A stretch of 25,779 bases of DNA, from contig JAGWBY010000054.1 in assembly GCA_021295675.1 (NCBI GenBank), forward strand, positions 1 through 25,779. Reading direction: 5' to 3'. The stretch is from Candidatus Latescibacterota bacterium. GTDB lineage: Bacteria > Latescibacterota > UBA2968 > UBA8231. The position numbers were made by a program, and so were the translations under genes. The notes below the pieces were generated by a model. That model did not search any database, was not told the origin of the DNA, and saw only the letters and a program-made list of their open reading frames with translations. Shown piece by piece: positions 23,103 through 25,779 of this stretch (the first letter of the stretch is position 1; each line of letters starts with the position of its first letter).

Positions 23103-23795
23103 ATGGACCACATCCGCGACAACTGGGAATTACTGCGCACCCGCATTGAGCGGGCGGCCGAGCGCAGCGGGCGCACAGCAAGCGCGATTGAGGTCGTCGC
23201 CGTCAGCAAAACGCGCAGCGCACGCGAAATCGAAGCCGCTTACGCCTGCGGCTTGCGCCTCGTGGGCGAAAATCGCATCCAAGAAGCAGCGGTCAAGCGC
23301 CCGCAGGTTGCCGCGCCCCTCGCTTGGCACTTTGTCGGCCACTTGCAGACGAATAAAGCCGGGCGGGCCGTCGAGCTTTTCGATCTTGTGCAATCGGTCG
23401 ATTCCGCCCGATTAGCGCGGGCACTCAGTCGCCGCGCCGAGCAGGCCGGTCGCACCATCGAAGTACTCTTGCAGGTAAACACAGCCGGCAGCCTGAGCCA
23501 AGCGGGAGTGGCACCCGACCAGCTCGTCGACCTAGTCGCAGCCCTCGCGCCGCTGCCACACTTGCGGATTCGCGGCCTGATGACCATTGCCGCCCACAGC
23601 GAGGACGAGGCTACGGTGCGGGGCTGTTTTCGGACCTTGCGCGAGCTCGGCGAAAAAGTCGCCGAGTGCGAATTTGCGGGCGTGTCCGTGGACTACCTGT
23701 CCATGGGCATGAGCGGCGACTTTGAACTCGCCATCGCCGAAGGGGCCAATTTGTTGCGCCTCGGCACGGCCATCTTCGGCCCGCGGCCGACCTGA
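23103..23795 (+). CDS. yggS: YggS/PLPBP-family pyridoxal phosphate homeostasis protein
   Basis: 230-residue single-domain fold-type III PLP-binding protein that holds pyridoxal phosphate and keeps B6 vitamers in balance. The PLP lysine is Lys36 in EVVAVSKTRS. Other signatures are GLRLVGENRIQEA, WHFVGHLQTNKAGRAV, QSVDSARLA, IRGLMTIA and the phosphate-binding end LSMGMSGDFELAIAEGANLLRLGTAIFG. The length is typical. The next gene is yggT, 16 bases downstream; yggS-yggT adjacency is widespread. No Shine-Dalgarno is seen before the ATG. Confidence 0.95.
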   Translation: MDHIRDNWELLRTRIERAAERSGRTASAIEVVAVSKTRSAREIEAAYACGLRLVGENRIQEAAVKRPQVAAPLAWHFVGHLQTNKAGRAVELFDLVQSVDSARLARALSRRAEQAGRTIEVLLQVNTAGSLSQAGVAPDQLVDLVAALAPLPHLRIRGLMTIAAHSEDEATVRGCFRTLRELGEKVAECEFAGVSVDYLSMGMSGDFELAIAEGANLLRLGTAIFGPRPT

Positions 23796-23800
23796 CGCAC

Positions 23801-23805
23801 AGGAG
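23801..23805 (+). promoter_or_regulatory. ribosome binding site that fixes the GTG start of yggT
   Basis: AGGAG lies six bases before the GTG at 23812. The frame is open upstream within yggS, but that part reads as unlikely shadow sequence, so this site decides the start. Confidence 0.75.
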
Positions 23806-23811
23806 ATAATC

Positions 23812-24101
23812 GTGTTCGATTTCGGCGGTTTTTTTACAGACGTCAAGGGCCTCATCATTGGTCTCATCACTATCTACAGCTATGTGGTCCTCATCCGGGT
23901 GCTGATCTCGTGGTTTAATCCCAGTCCCCACAACCCGCTCGTCCAATTTCTGCGCGGCGTCACCGATCCAGCCCTCGATACAGTCCGCTCCTTCTTGCCG
24001 AGATTTTTTTGGTCAACTGGAATAGACTTTACGCCGATAGTCCTGTTTTTTCTGCTCCGGCTCGTCGTCGTTTTCCTCCACAATATCTTCCCCGCAGCCG
24101 A

Positions 24102-24105
<4 letters not shown>
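23812..24105 (+). CDS. yggT: YggT-family membrane protein (YlmG-like)
   Basis: 97-residue small inner-membrane protein. Starting at GTG 23812, the sequence has a first hydrophobic helix (GLIIGLITIYSYVVLIRVLI), the family core SWFNPSPHNPLVQFLRGVTDP, then LPRFFWSTGIDFTPIVLFFL and a second helix ending HNIFPAAE. YggT/YlmG proteins are linked to cell division, nucleoid or osmotic stress in other organisms; no enzymatic function is known. The TGA stop overlaps a possible ATG start of ileS by four bases (ATGA), so translation may be coupled. Confidence 0.9.

Positions 24106-25779
<1,674 letters not shown>

Overview
The window is GC-rich bacterial chromosome of dense, mostly single-copy genes. The gene families suggest a Gram-negative lineage of the FCB superphylum or a neighbour (Latescibacterota-, Poribacteria- or Fibrobacterota-like). 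The reasons are a type IX secretion (T9SS) sortase PorU and a PorV/PorQ-family outer-membrane protein, surface proteins ending in YPNP-type C-terminal sorting/FlgD-like domains, a fused SecDF, and an enolase-superfamily dehydratase. The phylum is an inference from gene content; no rRNA lies in the window.

Left part (about 128-14262, all minus strand): a 14-kb cell-surface/secretion island. In transcription order it holds porU (10531-14262), a frameshifted porV (9403-10433), an M6-like protein with C-terminal FG-GAP repeats and a sorting domain (6609-9338), a metallopeptidase/beta-propeller/beta-barrel protein (3426-6518), two tandem DUF5683-like membrane proteins (2321-3256 and 1711-2316), and a secreted HExxH protease with a sorting domain (128-1711). 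The expected pattern is Sec export, then outer-membrane passage and anchoring by PorU/PorV. Two of the predicted peptidases have lost their catalytic residues: PorU carries Ser in place of the active-site Cys, and the M6-like protein reads KFFGH where HEFGH is expected. The other two HExxH proteins look intact. The upstream leader and signal-peptide start of porV and of the 1030-aa barrel gene are near-identical copies of one another.

Middle (14263-17265): a divergent promoter region, rpmB (ribosomal protein L28) with a clear sigma70-type promoter, and an isolated glcE-like FAD-binding gene. This is convergent with a galactonate/mannonate-dehydratase-like enolase-superfamily gene. The two convergent genes are separated exactly by a 140-bp MITE-like element with 11-bp terminal inverted repeats, a 3-bp TAA duplication and a long internal hairpin.

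Right part (17266-25779, plus strand): housekeeping genes. They are polyprenyl diphosphate synthase, apbE (flavin transferase), secDF (two frame disruptions), a Kef-like membrane protein lacking the usual acidic transport residue, yggS, yggT and the 5' part of a eukaryotic-type ileS that runs off the window. The order yggS-yggT-ileS recalls the tail of the division cluster (ylmE-sepF-ylmG-divIVA-ileS) without sepF and divIVA.

Three frame disruptions in conserved genes (porV once, secDF twice) need to be resolved as sequencing errors or real mutations. No tRNA, rRNA, CRISPR array or full-length insertion sequence was recognised.
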